Assembly: GCF_022829725.1 (NCBI RefSeq)
Contig: NZ_JAKSYG010000183.1
Coordinates: 1-46,274 of the forward strand
Reading direction: 5' to 3'
From: Methylobacterium sp. E-005
GTDB lineage: Bacteria; Pseudomonadota; Alphaproteobacteria; Rhizobiales; Beijerinckiaceae
DNA: 46,274 nt
Numbering within the stretch: the first letter of the stretch is position 1; each line of letters opens with the position of its first letter. The notes under the pieces are model-generated. The model made no database searches. It was not told the origin of the DNA and saw nothing but the letters and a program-made list of their open reading frames with translations. Made by a program: the position numbers and the translations under genes. This document shows, piece by piece, positions 15,141-23,503 of the stretch.

Positions 15141-15643
15141 AGGGGTCTCCTCCGGTTTCGGCACCACCTTCTCTGGGCAGGCCGTCCGGATCGGATCACT
15201 TGGCCGCGAAAACTGCAACCCGTTCGATGGATTGCCCTTCGCCTGTATCGATGCACGGACCGCATCCGCTACGGTCTGCCGGCGTCATCATCACGTGATA
15301 CTGATACGACGGCGAGGAGCCGTTTGTATCGCGAGACGTGTCAATGCCGATCGACAGATCCGTGCTCTGAACGAGGCAATGCGGGCGTCGGCGACAATGT
15401 GGAAGCTCGCCGGTCACTGTTCTATTGCAACGCCGCTTCCGCACGGTTTGATCAGGCATCGGCGGTTTGTTGCGCGATATGCGGCCGTTCCCGTCGCAGG
15501 TCGCATGATCGGCTGTGCAGCCAGTGATAAGGGGATCGCGCTTGAGCGTCGATCGTGCGACGTGTCAGAATGCGCGGATGCGGAGGGTACGTCGGTATCC
15601 AAAGCGGTATCGTGGACAACACCGACTGATTTTCTGGACGGCC
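15141..15643. other. No supported gene between amidohydrolase and membrane gene
   Basis: Several short open frames exist on both strands. The best is a minus frame at 15196-15459 ending SIERVAVFAAK, but it has atypical composition and no recognisable motif. I see no RNA gene or convincing repeat. The region may be degraded coding sequence. Confidence 0.4.
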
Positions 15644-15952
15644 TTATGGAGCCGCTCGAGCTCTTGTTCCGGTACGGTTCGCATCGGCTGGCGCGACCTG
15701 CGAACGAGCCTCGACTCGATGCGTCAGACGACCGACGCCGAGCCCGGCACGGAGTTTCGCCGTCACGCCGGCGATGACCAGCAGGCCGAGCACCAGGGCA
15801 CAAACCTTCAACGTATGCCCGATCGCGTCGTGGTATTGGTGCCCGGCGTGGATGATGAGCCAACTCACGCCGATGAAGACGGTGGTCGAGATCAACGGCA
15901 TCGTCAGGTAGGGCATCGAAACGACAACAACCGTCGCGGCAACTCCGTTCAT
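15644..15952 (-). CDS. Small membrane protein, hypothetical
   Basis: This 102-residue protein has two hydrophobic helices (about residues 3-30, VAATVVVVSMPYLTMPLISTT, and 45-62, LKVCALVLGLLVIAGV), then a basic cytoplasmic tail. The Met at 15952 is chosen because it places the first helix at the N terminus. It is followed on the same strand by nothing for about 500 nt. No family is recognised. Confidence 0.5.
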   Translation of the reverse strand: MNGVAATVVVVSMPYLTMPLISTTVFIGVSWLIIHAGHQYHDAIGHTLKVCALVLGLLVIAGVTAKLRAGLGVGRLTHRVEARSQVAPADANRTGTRARAAP

Positions 15953-16032
15953 CCCACGGGGTAGGGCCCCAGCGCGGAGCACCGACGGTGAATCGGCTTT
16001 CTGTTCAAGACGCGCCGATCCGGGTCAATCGC

Positions 16033-16317
16033 TCAGGCGCCCAACCTCCGCCGCGAGACCTTTGGAGCGGGCGATTGAGGTTCCGCCTTGCGCGTGACGT
16101 CGCGGAGGGCTGCCACCATGAGGCCCGTCTGCGCGTCGAGGGCGCGCTTTTGCCGGTCCCGCCGCGTGGTCTGCCACGCCATCAAGCAACCCGCGAGGAT
16201 CGCCGCAAAGCTCGCGACGAAAGGCGATCCGATCAACACTGCCAACCAGCCAACCGACCACAGGGCACTCGCGGCCAGCAACCCGGCGGCAATGGCGACG
16301 ATTAACAGGACGATCAT
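16033..16317 (-). CDS. Small membrane protein, hypothetical
   Basis: This 94-residue protein has two predicted helices (MIVLLIVAIAAGLLAASALW; VLIGSPFVASFAAILAGCLMAW) followed by a basic tail (TTRRDRQKRALDAQTG). A GTG start at 16332 would add five residues. It lies 80 nt upstream of the previous membrane gene on the same strand, so the two may be cotranscribed. Function unknown. Confidence 0.55.
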   Translation of the reverse strand: MIVLLIVAIAAGLLAASALWSVGWLAVLIGSPFVASFAAILAGCLMAWQTTRRDRQKRALDAQTGLMVAALRDVTRKAEPQSPAPKVSRRRLGA

Positions 16318-16906
16318 CGGAGCCTCGCCCACATGCAGAGACCGCTACAGCGGCAAGCTCCCATGTGCATATGCGTTCCGTGTTAATCGAGGGTCAACGG
16401 TAACAATTATGCCCACGCCGTAGACGCTCTCTCTGACCAATTCATGCTGCGATCGACCCGTTGAGGGTTTTCCGAACTGGCCGTAGAATCGACCGAGGGT
16501 GGCCTCTGACCCTTCGCCAGTCCGACGCGTGAGACCGATGGGCGCGGATGCAACGAATGCGTTCCGGCCCCAACAGATCTGACTGGGTTCTGTCCCGAGG
16601 TGGTCTTTTCGTTCGACGTACGCTCAACCCAGGCGAAGCTCCGTCACGAATACATCTGACCGCCGCCCTTCCATCGCGAATCTCTGTCCCATCCAACACG
16701 GTCTCGCCGGGATGGCTTCATTGGAACCGACTGGGCCATCGTTCAAGCGCTGACCGCCAGAGAGCCCTCGGGCTTATTCCTGGCTGTGCCCCATGCATGG
16801 ACAGCGCAAGGCCTGAGGGGAAAAGACCAGGACCTGTTTGTCCAACGACTTGTCCTGGATGATACCTGCTATAGTCTGACGCCCCATTCCGAAGATCGAG
16901 TCTGAG
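16318..16906. other. Gene-poor spacer
   Basis: No supported coding region is seen. Open frames here are short, basic and lack motifs. The right end should carry the promoter for the small gene at 16907. Confidence 0.45.
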
Positions 16907-17137
16907 ATGGCCGTCGGGGATGTCGCCTCTGCGCGCTTGGCCGAGATCGCAGCCCGGTTTGGCTGCCCGGTCGAAACGTTCCTGGCGGCGCCTGACGGGG
17001 TGCTCGACCTCTTGGAGACGGAAGAACTGCTGACGTTGTGGAGCACGATCCGTCAGTCGCAAGTTCGGCAACGCATCCTGGACTTCGTACGGTGCCAAGC
17101 CGGGGGACGCATGTCCGCACCCGAAGCGGCAGAATAG
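16907..17137 (+). CDS. Small helical protein, regulator-like
   Basis: This 76-residue protein (MAVGDVASARLAEIAARFGCPVETFLAA, then ETEELLTLWSTIRQSQVRQRILDFVRCQA) resembles the short helical segments at the C terminus of XRE-type regulators, in which LLxLWxxIxxxxxRxRIxxFVR recurs. No complete HTH is visible, so DNA binding is uncertain. It could be a stand-alone remnant or a small adaptor protein. Confidence 0.6.
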   Translation: MAVGDVASARLAEIAARFGCPVETFLAAPDGVLDLLETEELLTLWSTIRQSQVRQRILDFVRCQAGGRMSAPEAAE

Positions 17138-17323
17138 CTTCCCCGGGGCAGGCCGTTGGCATTTCACGGCACCAGTCCAGCACCGCCAAGCCGCGATATC
17201 TGACGGGCGGCATGATCGAGAAGCTGCGTAACGTGCTGGTGGCCATCCGATGGCGTATTCGCGCTTTGGCGAAAGTCTTCCAGCGCCACCCCGACAGATC
17301 CACTGCGGAGGACAGCGCAAACG

Positions 17324-17353
17324 AAAAGCCGGCCGGGCATGACCCGGCCGGCT
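17324..17353 (-). terminator. Intrinsic terminator of the flagellin gene
   Basis: A perfect 11-bp stem pairs AGCCGGCCGGG (17327-17337) with CCCGGCCGGCT (17343-17353) across a 5-nt loop. AAAA at 17324-17327 gives a U-run on the minus strand. It lies 23 nt past the flagellin stop. Confidence 0.85.
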
Positions 17354-17375
17354 GCTTTGTTGATCGAGACCCGTC

Positions 17376-18560
17376 TTAGCGCAGGAGCTGCAGGATGCCC
17401 TGCTGCGCCGAGTTGGCCAGCGACAGGGCCGAGATGCCCATCGACTGACGGGTCGACAGCGCCTGCGAGTTCGCGGCCTCCTCGTTGAGATCGGCGTTCG
17501 TGAGGTTCGCCGAGCCCGTGCCGAGGATGTTGATCAGCTGCTTGGTGAAGTCCTGACGGTTCTGCACCACCGTCAGGTTGGAACCGAAGGCACCCGACTG
17601 CGCGCGCAGCGTCGAAGACGCGGCGTTGAGCTGGGTCAGGACCGTATTGATGTCGGTATCGGCCTGGAAGTTGGAGTTGGCGCCCGACGTGGCGACCGGG
17701 CTCAGACCCAGGCCCGTCGAGGAGAAGTCGACGCCCTGGACCACGAGGCTCGACTTCCCGTTCTCGTTGAACTGGATCTTGAGCTGATTGGACCCGCCGC
17801 CGCCCAGGAGGTTGACGCCGTTGTAGCTCGCATCGGAGGCCAACTGGTCGATCTGGGTCAGCAGGTTGTTGAACTGCGACGTGAGGCTGGTGCGGGTCGC
17901 GTCGCCGGAGGCCGGCACAGCCGCCGTACCGGTGATACCGGAGGAAAAGCCGATCTTCGCCCCTTCGGTGGAGTCGAAGGTGACATCACTGGTGGTCGAG
18001 GCAGCGACGATCTTCGTGCCTCCCGAGTCGACGGCGAATGCGGTCGTGCCGGCGGCGGTGTTGAGGGCGGCCACAGCCGCCGTCACGTCGCTGGCGGTCG
18101 TCGCACCGCTGGAGCCGGTTCCGGCGGCCAACGTCGCGGACTTCGCAACACCATCAACCGTGAAGTTCACAGTCGTCGTGCCGGTCGTCGCGGCCGCGTA
18201 GGTTGCGCCCGTCGTCGAGGTGGTGAACCCCGATACAGCCGGAGTTGTGTAGTTCTTGCTGGCCAGAGCCTGGTTGGCGAGCGACTTGGCGCTGTCGATC
18301 AGCTTCTGGATGCTGGTGATGCCCTGGTTGGCGGCCTGGATGACCTGCACGCCGTTGCTGACGCCGTTGAGCAGGCTGTTCAGGTCGTTGGACCGGTTGT
18401 CGAGGCCCTGAGCGGTGAAGAAGCTCAGCGGATCGTCGAGGGCCGAGTTGACCTTCTTGCCGGTAGCAAGACGGTTCTGGGTGGTCGCGGTCAGAGCCGC
18501 CGTGTCCTGCAGCGAGAGCAGGTTCTGACGCGTGGCGGCCGACAGGGTGATGGAGGACAT
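17376..18560 (-). CDS. Flagellin
   Basis: This 394-residue flagellar filament protein is exported by the flagellar type III system. The N-terminal D0/D1 domain is conserved (NLLSLQDTAALTATTQNRLATGKKVNSALDDP..), as is the C-terminal D0/D1 helix (LSTRQSMGISALSLANSAQQGILQLLR). A Thr/Ala/Ser-rich variable domain lies between about residues 105 and 230. There is no signal peptide, as expected. A strong terminator follows and a hairpin sits in the 5'-UTR. The usual flagellin partner genes are not in this window; the upstream gene is an unrelated ATP-grasp protein. Confidence 0.95.
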   Translation of the reverse strand: MSSITLSAATRQNLLSLQDTAALTATTQNRLATGKKVNSALDDPLSFFTAQGLDNRSNDLNSLLNGVSNGVQVIQAANQGITSIQKLIDSAKSLANQALASKNYTTPAVSGFTTSTTGATYAAATTGTTTVNFTVDGVAKSATLAAGTGSSGATTASDVTAAVAALNTAAGTTAFAVDSGGTKIVAASTTSDVTFDSTEGAKIGFSSGITGTAAVPASGDATRTSLTSQFNNLLTQIDQLASDASYNGVNLLGGGGSNQLKIQFNENGKSSLVVQGVDFSSTGLGLSPVATSGANSNFQADTDINTVLTQLNAASSTLRAQSGAFGSNLTVVQNRQDFTKQLINILGTGSANLTNADLNEEAANSQALSTRQSMGISALSLANSAQQGILQLLR

Positions 18561-18945
18561 GGATCGATCTTTCTGATGAGTGATACCCGTTTCTCGGGTG
18601 CATCAGTCATGGCACCGCAGAAGTTTCCTCCGCGTTAATGCGGGCAGTTCTTCAGCAGTACGTCTCTCGATCCTTAATGGATTATTGCTCGGAAGATATG
18701 AGTTTCTCGGGTTGGAATAGGATAACAGATAATTAATGCTCCCTAAGCCGCGATCTTTAAGCTGCTTATACTTGAAGCGCTAGAAGTAATTCTGATATAT
18801 TATATGAACGACGGCCCACGCTACCGCACAAATTGCCAAGCGTTCACCTTCGATTGCTGAATTCGCCCTATAGTTTTGCGGTTCAAGTAATGCGTTCGGC
18901 GGCGCGACGCTCGACTTTTGGCGGGTTGCACGGGTTCGAGCTGGC
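18561..18945. other. Flagellin leader and promoter region
   Basis: No gene is supported. The half next to the flagellin start holds a stem-loop (18573-18606). The remainder (about 18660-18890) is strikingly AT-rich for this genome and probably contains the flagellin promoter. I could not assign a specific sigma-factor motif with confidence. Confidence 0.5.
18573..18606 (-). promoter_or_regulatory. Stem-loop in the flagellin 5'-UTR
   Basis: CTGATG (18573-18578) pairs with CATCAG (18601-18606), and ACCCG (18585-18589) pairs with CGGGT (18595-18599) around a 5-nt loop. It ends 13 nt before the start codon, over the ribosome-loading zone. Alphaproteobacterial flagellin mRNAs are known targets of FlbT-type regulation at such leaders; a link here is inferred. 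Confidence 0.55.
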
Positions 18946-20223
18946 TTACGCCGTGTGAGTCGCTCTCATCCGGATGGCGTTCTGAAAAGCCGCGAAGACC
19001 CTGTGCATCTGCGGTCGTTTGTAGGGATACAGATTCACCGGATCCATGTCGTGGATGACCATGCCGGTATCCGCCTCGAAGACCAGCAAGCGGCCGTCAC
19101 GGGTTTCGGCGCAATCGAGGATCAGATAGTCGAGCCCGGTTCGGTTGTGGATCGCGGCGAAGGCCGTGCGGTGCCGAGGTGCGAACTGATCGTCGAACGT
19201 GGCCATCGCTTCGGCCTCCGCGTTACGCTTCGCCGAATCTTCGCTCATGCCGGCATTGAGGTAGTGGATCATCCAATGATCGCGGATGGCCATATGGCAG
19301 AGGAACGGGACACCATCGACAAGGACAATCCTGAGCTTTCGAAAGAGCCCGTCCGATCCGCTGTAGTCGTAGAACTGGGTGACGTAATACGTCTCGGCAT
19401 CGGATCGGTCGAGATAGGCGGTGAGATCGTCGCTGCCCGCGATCTTCCGCAGCGCATTGCCGGCATGGGTATCGATCGGCCGGATGAGGACGGGGTAGCT
19501 CCATCCGTCCGGCAAGACGCCAGTGGCGGTCGCGATGGCGGCCTGGGGGACGCGGATGACGGAGGGGACCACGATACCTTCTGCGCCGTCGAGGGCCTCG
19601 GCGATCCCATGGCGTGACGTCTTCAGGACGTTGCGCGGGTGGTTGATTACGGGACGGTCCCAGCGCGAAGCCGCCGATGCCAAGGCTTCGAGCACCGGCT
19701 CATTCGCAGTGGAGTAGGCTACGCCGATAATGCAGACGTCGTGGGCCGGCAGAGGATCGGGGACATTGTCGCCCGGCAGCACGAACAGATATTCGAGCCG
19801 GAAGCCCGGGTCATCGAGCAGGAAATCGACCGGCGTATTCGCCATCAGGTCGCCTGCCGTGACGATGACCAGGACGCGCGTCGCCGCTTCGGGTGTGTTG
19901 GATTGGAGCTGGAAGTGTCGGCAATGCCCGAGAACTTCGTTCTGAAGCTGCAGCGCCGTGTCGGAACGGTGCATCAGCAACAGGATCGTCGCCAGATCGA
20001 GCGCTGTGCCGGCTTCGAGATCCCCGTCGCCGGCACGGGACAGGATATCGTTAGCCCAGGCACCCATGTCGGTGCCCTCGAAAGCCGCCCGAATCAGCCG
20101 CGCGGGCCCGATCATCGGGCTGGGAACGGCCTCACGGCTCACTGACGACGCCATCAGATCACTCCACCCGGCGGCCTGCTCGTCTCGGTCGAAGCCCCGG
20201 CACAGCTGTGCCGTCGCGTTCAC
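18946..20223 (-). CDS. ATP-grasp (RimK/glutathione-synthetase-like) protein
   Basis: In this 425-residue protein the N-terminal 120 residues are helical and TPR-like (LDLATILLLMHRSDTALQLQNEVLGH). A Rossmann-like domain follows (RVLVIVTAGDLMANTPVDF). The last 200 residues look ATP-grasp: SYPVLIRPIDTHAGNAL, the YYVTQFYDYSG segment, and a C-terminal metal site region (LDYLILDCAETRDGRLLVFEADTGM). The usual final ExN is not evident, so activity needs testing. It starts GTG, overlapping the tex stop as GTGA, so it is cotranslated with tex. The substrate is unknown. Confidence 0.8.
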   Translation of the reverse strand: MNATAQLCRGFDRDEQAAGWSDLMASSVSREAVPSPMIGPARLIRAAFEGTDMGAWANDILSRAGDGDLEAGTALDLATILLLMHRSDTALQLQNEVLGHCRHFQLQSNTPEAATRVLVIVTAGDLMANTPVDFLLDDPGFRLEYLFVLPGDNVPDPLPAHDVCIIGVAYSTANEPVLEALASAASRWDRPVINHPRNVLKTSRHGIAEALDGAEGIVVPSVIRVPQAAIATATGVLPDGWSYPVLIRPIDTHAGNALRKIAGSDDLTAYLDRSDAETYYVTQFYDYSGSDGLFRKLRIVLVDGVPFLCHMAIRDHWMIHYLNAGMSEDSAKRNAEAEAMATFDDQFAPRHRTAFAAIHNRTGLDYLILDCAETRDGRLLVFEADTGMVIHDMDPVNLYPYKRPQMHRVFAAFQNAIRMRATHTA

Positions 20224-22538
20224 CGTCGCGGCGTCTGCGTGGCCGCCCGCCGCAGCGCGTCCGCGAGCGCGCCGTCCGGTGCACCCTGAGGCGTCGAAGG
20301 CGTTCTCGGCGTACGCGCTTCTGGACGCGCCGGCCCGGACCGCGGTGCCGACGCCATCGGCTCGACCGGATCGTCGAGCCGCATCGATAGCGCGATCCGC
20401 TTGCGTGGACCATCGACGCTGAGCACCAGAACGCGAATTACCTCGCCGATCCGGACGACCTCCGCGGGTGATGCGATTCGGCGGCGGGCCATCGCCGAGA
20501 TATGGACGAGCCCGTCCTGATGGACGCCGATATCCACGAAGGCGCCGAAGGCCGCCACGTTGGTGACGACGCCCTCGAGCTGCATGCCCGGCCGCAGGTC
20601 ACCGATCGTCTCGACACCCTCTTCGAAATGCGCGGTCTTGAAGGCCGGACGCGGATCGCGGCCCGGCTTCTCCAATTCGGCGATGATGTCGCGCACGGTC
20701 GGCAGGCCGAAGCGCGCATCGGCGAACGCCTCGGGCTTCAGTCCGGAGAGCGTTGCCGAATTACCCAACAGGACATGGATGTCGCTTTTCGTCGCCTGCA
20801 GGATTCGCCGGACCACCGGATAGGCTTCCGGATGAACGCCTGACGCGTCGAGCGGATCGTCGCCGTTCCGGATCCGCAGGAAGCCGGCGGCCAACTCGAA
20901 GGTCTTCGGCCCCAGCCCGGGCACGGCCTTGAGCGCCGCGCGCGAGCGGAACGGGCCGTTGGCGTTCCGATGCGTGACGATCCGGTCGGCCATGGCGGCG
21001 CCGAGGCCCGACACCTGCGCCAGCAGGGCGGGGGAGGCCGTGTTCACGTCGACACCGACCGCGTTCACGGCATCCTCCACCACGGCGGACAGCGACCGCG
21101 ACAGCTTCGTCTCGCTCACGTCGTGCTGATACTGGCCGACTCCGATGGACTTCGGTTCGATCTTCACCAGTTCGGCGAGGGGATCCTGCAGCCGGCGGGC
21201 GATCGAAGCCGCGCCGCGGTGGGACACGTCGAGGTCGGGCAATTCTCGGGACGCCACTTCGGAGGCTGAATAGACCGAGGCACCGGCCTCCGAGACCATC
21301 ACCTTGATGAGCTTCAAATCGGAATTCGCGGCCATGACTGCGCCGGCGAGCCGTTCGGTCTCGCGGGACGCCGTGCCGTTGCCGATGGCGAGCAGCTCGA
21401 CCTTGTGCTGACGGCAGAGCCGCCCGAGGGTCTCCACGGCTTCGTGCCAGCGCCGCTGCGGTTCATGCGGATAGGTTGTCTCGACCGCGACGATCCGGCC
21501 GGTCCGGTCCGCCACCGCGACCTTCACGCCGTTCCGATAGCCTGGATCGAGCCCCAGCGTCGGCCGTCCGCCGGCGGGGGCTGCCAGGATCAGATCCTTC
21601 AGATTTCCGGCGAAGACCCGGACCGCCTCGTCCTCCGCCCGCTCGAACAGGCGCGTCCGCATGTCCTGTCGGATCCCGGTCCGGATCTTGGTGCGCCATG
21701 CGGCCCGGACGCTCTCGAACAGCCACGCATCGCCCGAACGTCCCTGGGCCGCGATGCCGAACCGCCGGCAGATAGCCACCTCGAACGGACTGGGGATACC
21801 GGGTTGGCCCTCGTCGCCCTCCGCCGCGAAGGCGATCTCCAGAACCTCCTCGCGCTCACCGCGGAAGATCGCCAGGATGCGATGCGATGGCATCCGCTCC
21901 AGCCGCTCGCTCCAGGCGAAGTAATCCGAGAACTTCGCCCCGTCATTCGTCTTGCCCTTGCGGACCTGCGAGACGAGCTGACCGCCGCGCCAGTAATCGG
22001 CCCGCAGCCGACCGATCAGATCGGCATCTTCGGCGAAACGCTCGATCAGGATCGCCCGCGCGCCCTCCAGTGCCGCGCCCGCATCGGCGACGCCGCACTC
22101 GGCGGACACGAAGGCCGCCGCTGCCTGTTCGGGAACACGATCGGGTTGGGTCAGGAGCCGCTCGGCCAGCGGCTCCAGGCCGGCTTCGCGGGCGGTCTGC
22201 GCCTTGGTGCGGCGCTTCGGCCGGAAGGGCATGTAGAGGTCTTCGAGGCGCGCCTTCGTGTCGGCGGCCGCCAGGGCCGCGGCAAGTGCCGGGCTCATGC
22301 GGCCCTGAGCTTCGATGCTCGCCATGATGGCCCGGCGGCGGTCGTTCAGGTCCCGCAGGTAGGACAAGCGCTCGTCCAGCCTGCGCAGCTGCGTGTCGTC
22401 GAGGCCGCCCGTCTGCTCCTTGCGATAGCGGGCGATGAAAGGGACGGTCGCCCCGCCGTCGAGCAGGGCCACTGTGGCCGCCACCTGCGCTTCCCCGACG
22501 CCAAGTTCCTCGGCGATGAGCGCGTTCACGGCTTTCAT
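20220..22538 (-). CDS. tex: Tex-family transcription accessory / RNA-binding protein
   Basis: This 772-residue protein has the full Tex layout. An N-terminal helical region carries RYRKEQTGGLDDTQLRRLDERL. A YqgF/RNase H-like domain begins TLGLDPGYRNGVKVAVADRTG (about residue 328). A double helix-hairpin-helix includes VSGLGAAMADRIVTHRN and VPGLGPKTFELAAGFL. A C-terminal S1 domain reads LEGVVTNVAAFGAFVDIGVHQDGLVHIS (about 645-715). The start MKAVNALIAEE is chosen over an upstream in-frame Met because the extension is Pro/Arg-rich shadow-like sequence. It is linked by overlap to the ATP-grasp gene. Tex binds nucleic acids and affects transcription. Confidence 0.93.
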   Translation of the reverse strand: MKAVNALIAEELGVGEAQVAATVALLDGGATVPFIARYRKEQTGGLDDTQLRRLDERLSYLRDLNDRRRAIMASIEAQGRMSPALAAALAAADTKARLEDLYMPFRPKRRTKAQTAREAGLEPLAERLLTQPDRVPEQAAAAFVSAECGVADAGAALEGARAILIERFAEDADLIGRLRADYWRGGQLVSQVRKGKTNDGAKFSDYFAWSERLERMPSHRILAIFRGEREEVLEIAFAAEGDEGQPGIPSPFEVAICRRFGIAAQGRSGDAWLFESVRAAWRTKIRTGIRQDMRTRLFERAEDEAVRVFAGNLKDLILAAPAGGRPTLGLDPGYRNGVKVAVADRTGRIVAVETTYPHEPQRRWHEAVETLGRLCRQHKVELLAIGNGTASRETERLAGAVMAANSDLKLIKVMVSEAGASVYSASEVASRELPDLDVSHRGAASIARRLQDPLAELVKIEPKSIGVGQYQHDVSETKLSRSLSAVVEDAVNAVGVDVNTASPALLAQVSGLGAAMADRIVTHRNANGPFRSRAALKAVPGLGPKTFELAAGFLRIRNGDDPLDASGVHPEAYPVVRRILQATKSDIHVLLGNSATLSGLKPEAFADARFGLPTVRDIIAELEKPGRDPRPAFKTAHFEEGVETIGDLRPGMQLEGVVTNVAAFGAFVDIGVHQDGLVHISAMARRRIASPAEVVRIGEVIRVLVLSVDGPRKRIALSMRLDDPVEPMASAPRSGPARPEARTPRTPSTPQGAPDGALADALRRAATQTPRR

Positions 22539-22940
22539 GCAATCTCCGGCTGGCAGGTCGATGGCGGGACGGGAGCTGCCTGCCGCGCCAAGCCGCCGGA
22601 AACATGGCGCCGGAGACATGACGCTGGTGGGATCCTCGCTTCAATGGGGATCGAAGCGGCGTTGTGGGGGCGGATTCGCACTCTGTTTGTGGATAAGCCG
22701 TGCATCATCGCGCCGGGGTGATAACCGTATCGGTGGCGTCGATGGTCGGCAATAGATCGGCCTATAGCGCGGCACGCATCCAATAGACCTCTAGCGAATG
22801 CTTTGCCGTCTCAATCTATGGCTGGGGGCAAAGATCCATGAAACGGCGCAGACCTTGACGTAACGCGGGTCATGTCATTCGAATGTCACGGCTGAATGCA
22901 AGCCTCTTCCCCGTCGCATGCTGCGAAAGGCAGGCGCCCT
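22539..22940. other. Spacer between divergent tex and small gene
   Basis: No gene is supported. It contains one perfect DnaA-box sequence (TGTGGATAA, 22688-22696) and a 10-bp palindrome CATTCGAATG (22876-22885). The tex promoter should lie here. Confidence 0.45.
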
Positions 22941-23141
22941 GTGCAGTTCGAGATCCGCGAGAACAGCCGGTCGCTCTGGTCTTGGGTTCTGCTGAACGAG
23001 ACGGCCGAACCGGTCATCGAGTCACGCCGCCATTTCCCGTCCCGGGCACAAGCTGCGGCGGCGGCTTTGACCTTCTCGCAATTGGTCGCCCGGGCCGGCC
23101 GCACGTTGTCCGGCGGTCCGCGTCAGATTGGGTTCCTGTAG
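22941..23141 (+). CDS. Small conserved hypothetical protein (DUF1508-like)
   Basis: This 66-residue protein begins VQFEIRENSRSLWSWVLLNETAEPV and contains SRRHFPSRAQAAAAALTF. The short beta strands followed by a helix recall DUF1508/YegP-type small proteins, but the similarity is loose. GTG 22941 has GAAAGG upstream; an ATG at 22896 in frame would add a low-complexity 15 residues. It is a single gene on the plus strand, facing the small membrane gene at 23150. Confidence 0.6.
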   Translation: MQFEIRENSRSLWSWVLLNETAEPVIESRRHFPSRAQAAAAALTFSQLVARAGRTLSGGPRQIGFL

Positions 23142-23149
23142 CTGCGTCC

Positions 23150-23308
23150 TCAGGTGCGGTGGCGGATCAGGCTGATCACGCTCAAGCAAGCGATGGCGCA
23201 TCCGACTCCCATGGCACCCAGGCAGCTGATGGTGCGGACGGGCTCACCGCGGGCCAGGACGATCGCGGCCGCCAGAGGGACGAGCAGGAAACCGAGCAGC
23301 AGGGCCAT
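23150..23308 (-). CDS. Very small two-TM membrane protein
   Basis: This 52-residue protein (MALLLGFLLVPLAAAIVLARGEP, then CLGAMGVGCAIACLSVISLI) has two short hydrophobic helices. The Met at 23308 is preferred because the upstream extension is charged shadow sequence. Its 3' end is 9 nt from that of the convergent gene. Function unknown. Confidence 0.5.
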   Translation of the reverse strand: MALLLGFLLVPLAAAIVLARGEPVRTISCLGAMGVGCAIACLSVISLIRHRT

Positions 23309-23503
23309 GGCGCCTTCCGGTCTTGGGCTAGTGAGTGCCGGGGCGAGTCTAGCGGCCGATTGGTTAATCGCCTCTGACCTCCGGTTCGGCCGCTGGCGCG
23401 GGGGCCGTCGGGTCACATCGCTGAGTGCCGTGAGGTCAGCCTGTCCGTGCCGTGATCGTCATGGCTCGACCAACCCGCGATCCGGACAGGCCGGAGCCTT
23501 CGC

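Noticed and set aside
15196..15459. Minus-strand frame before the amidohydrolase
   Set aside because: It has no motif, unusual composition and no clear ribosome-binding site.
21405..22721. 438-codon plus-strand frame opposite tex
   Set aside because: tex has all its domains on the minus strand; the plus frame is a shadow.
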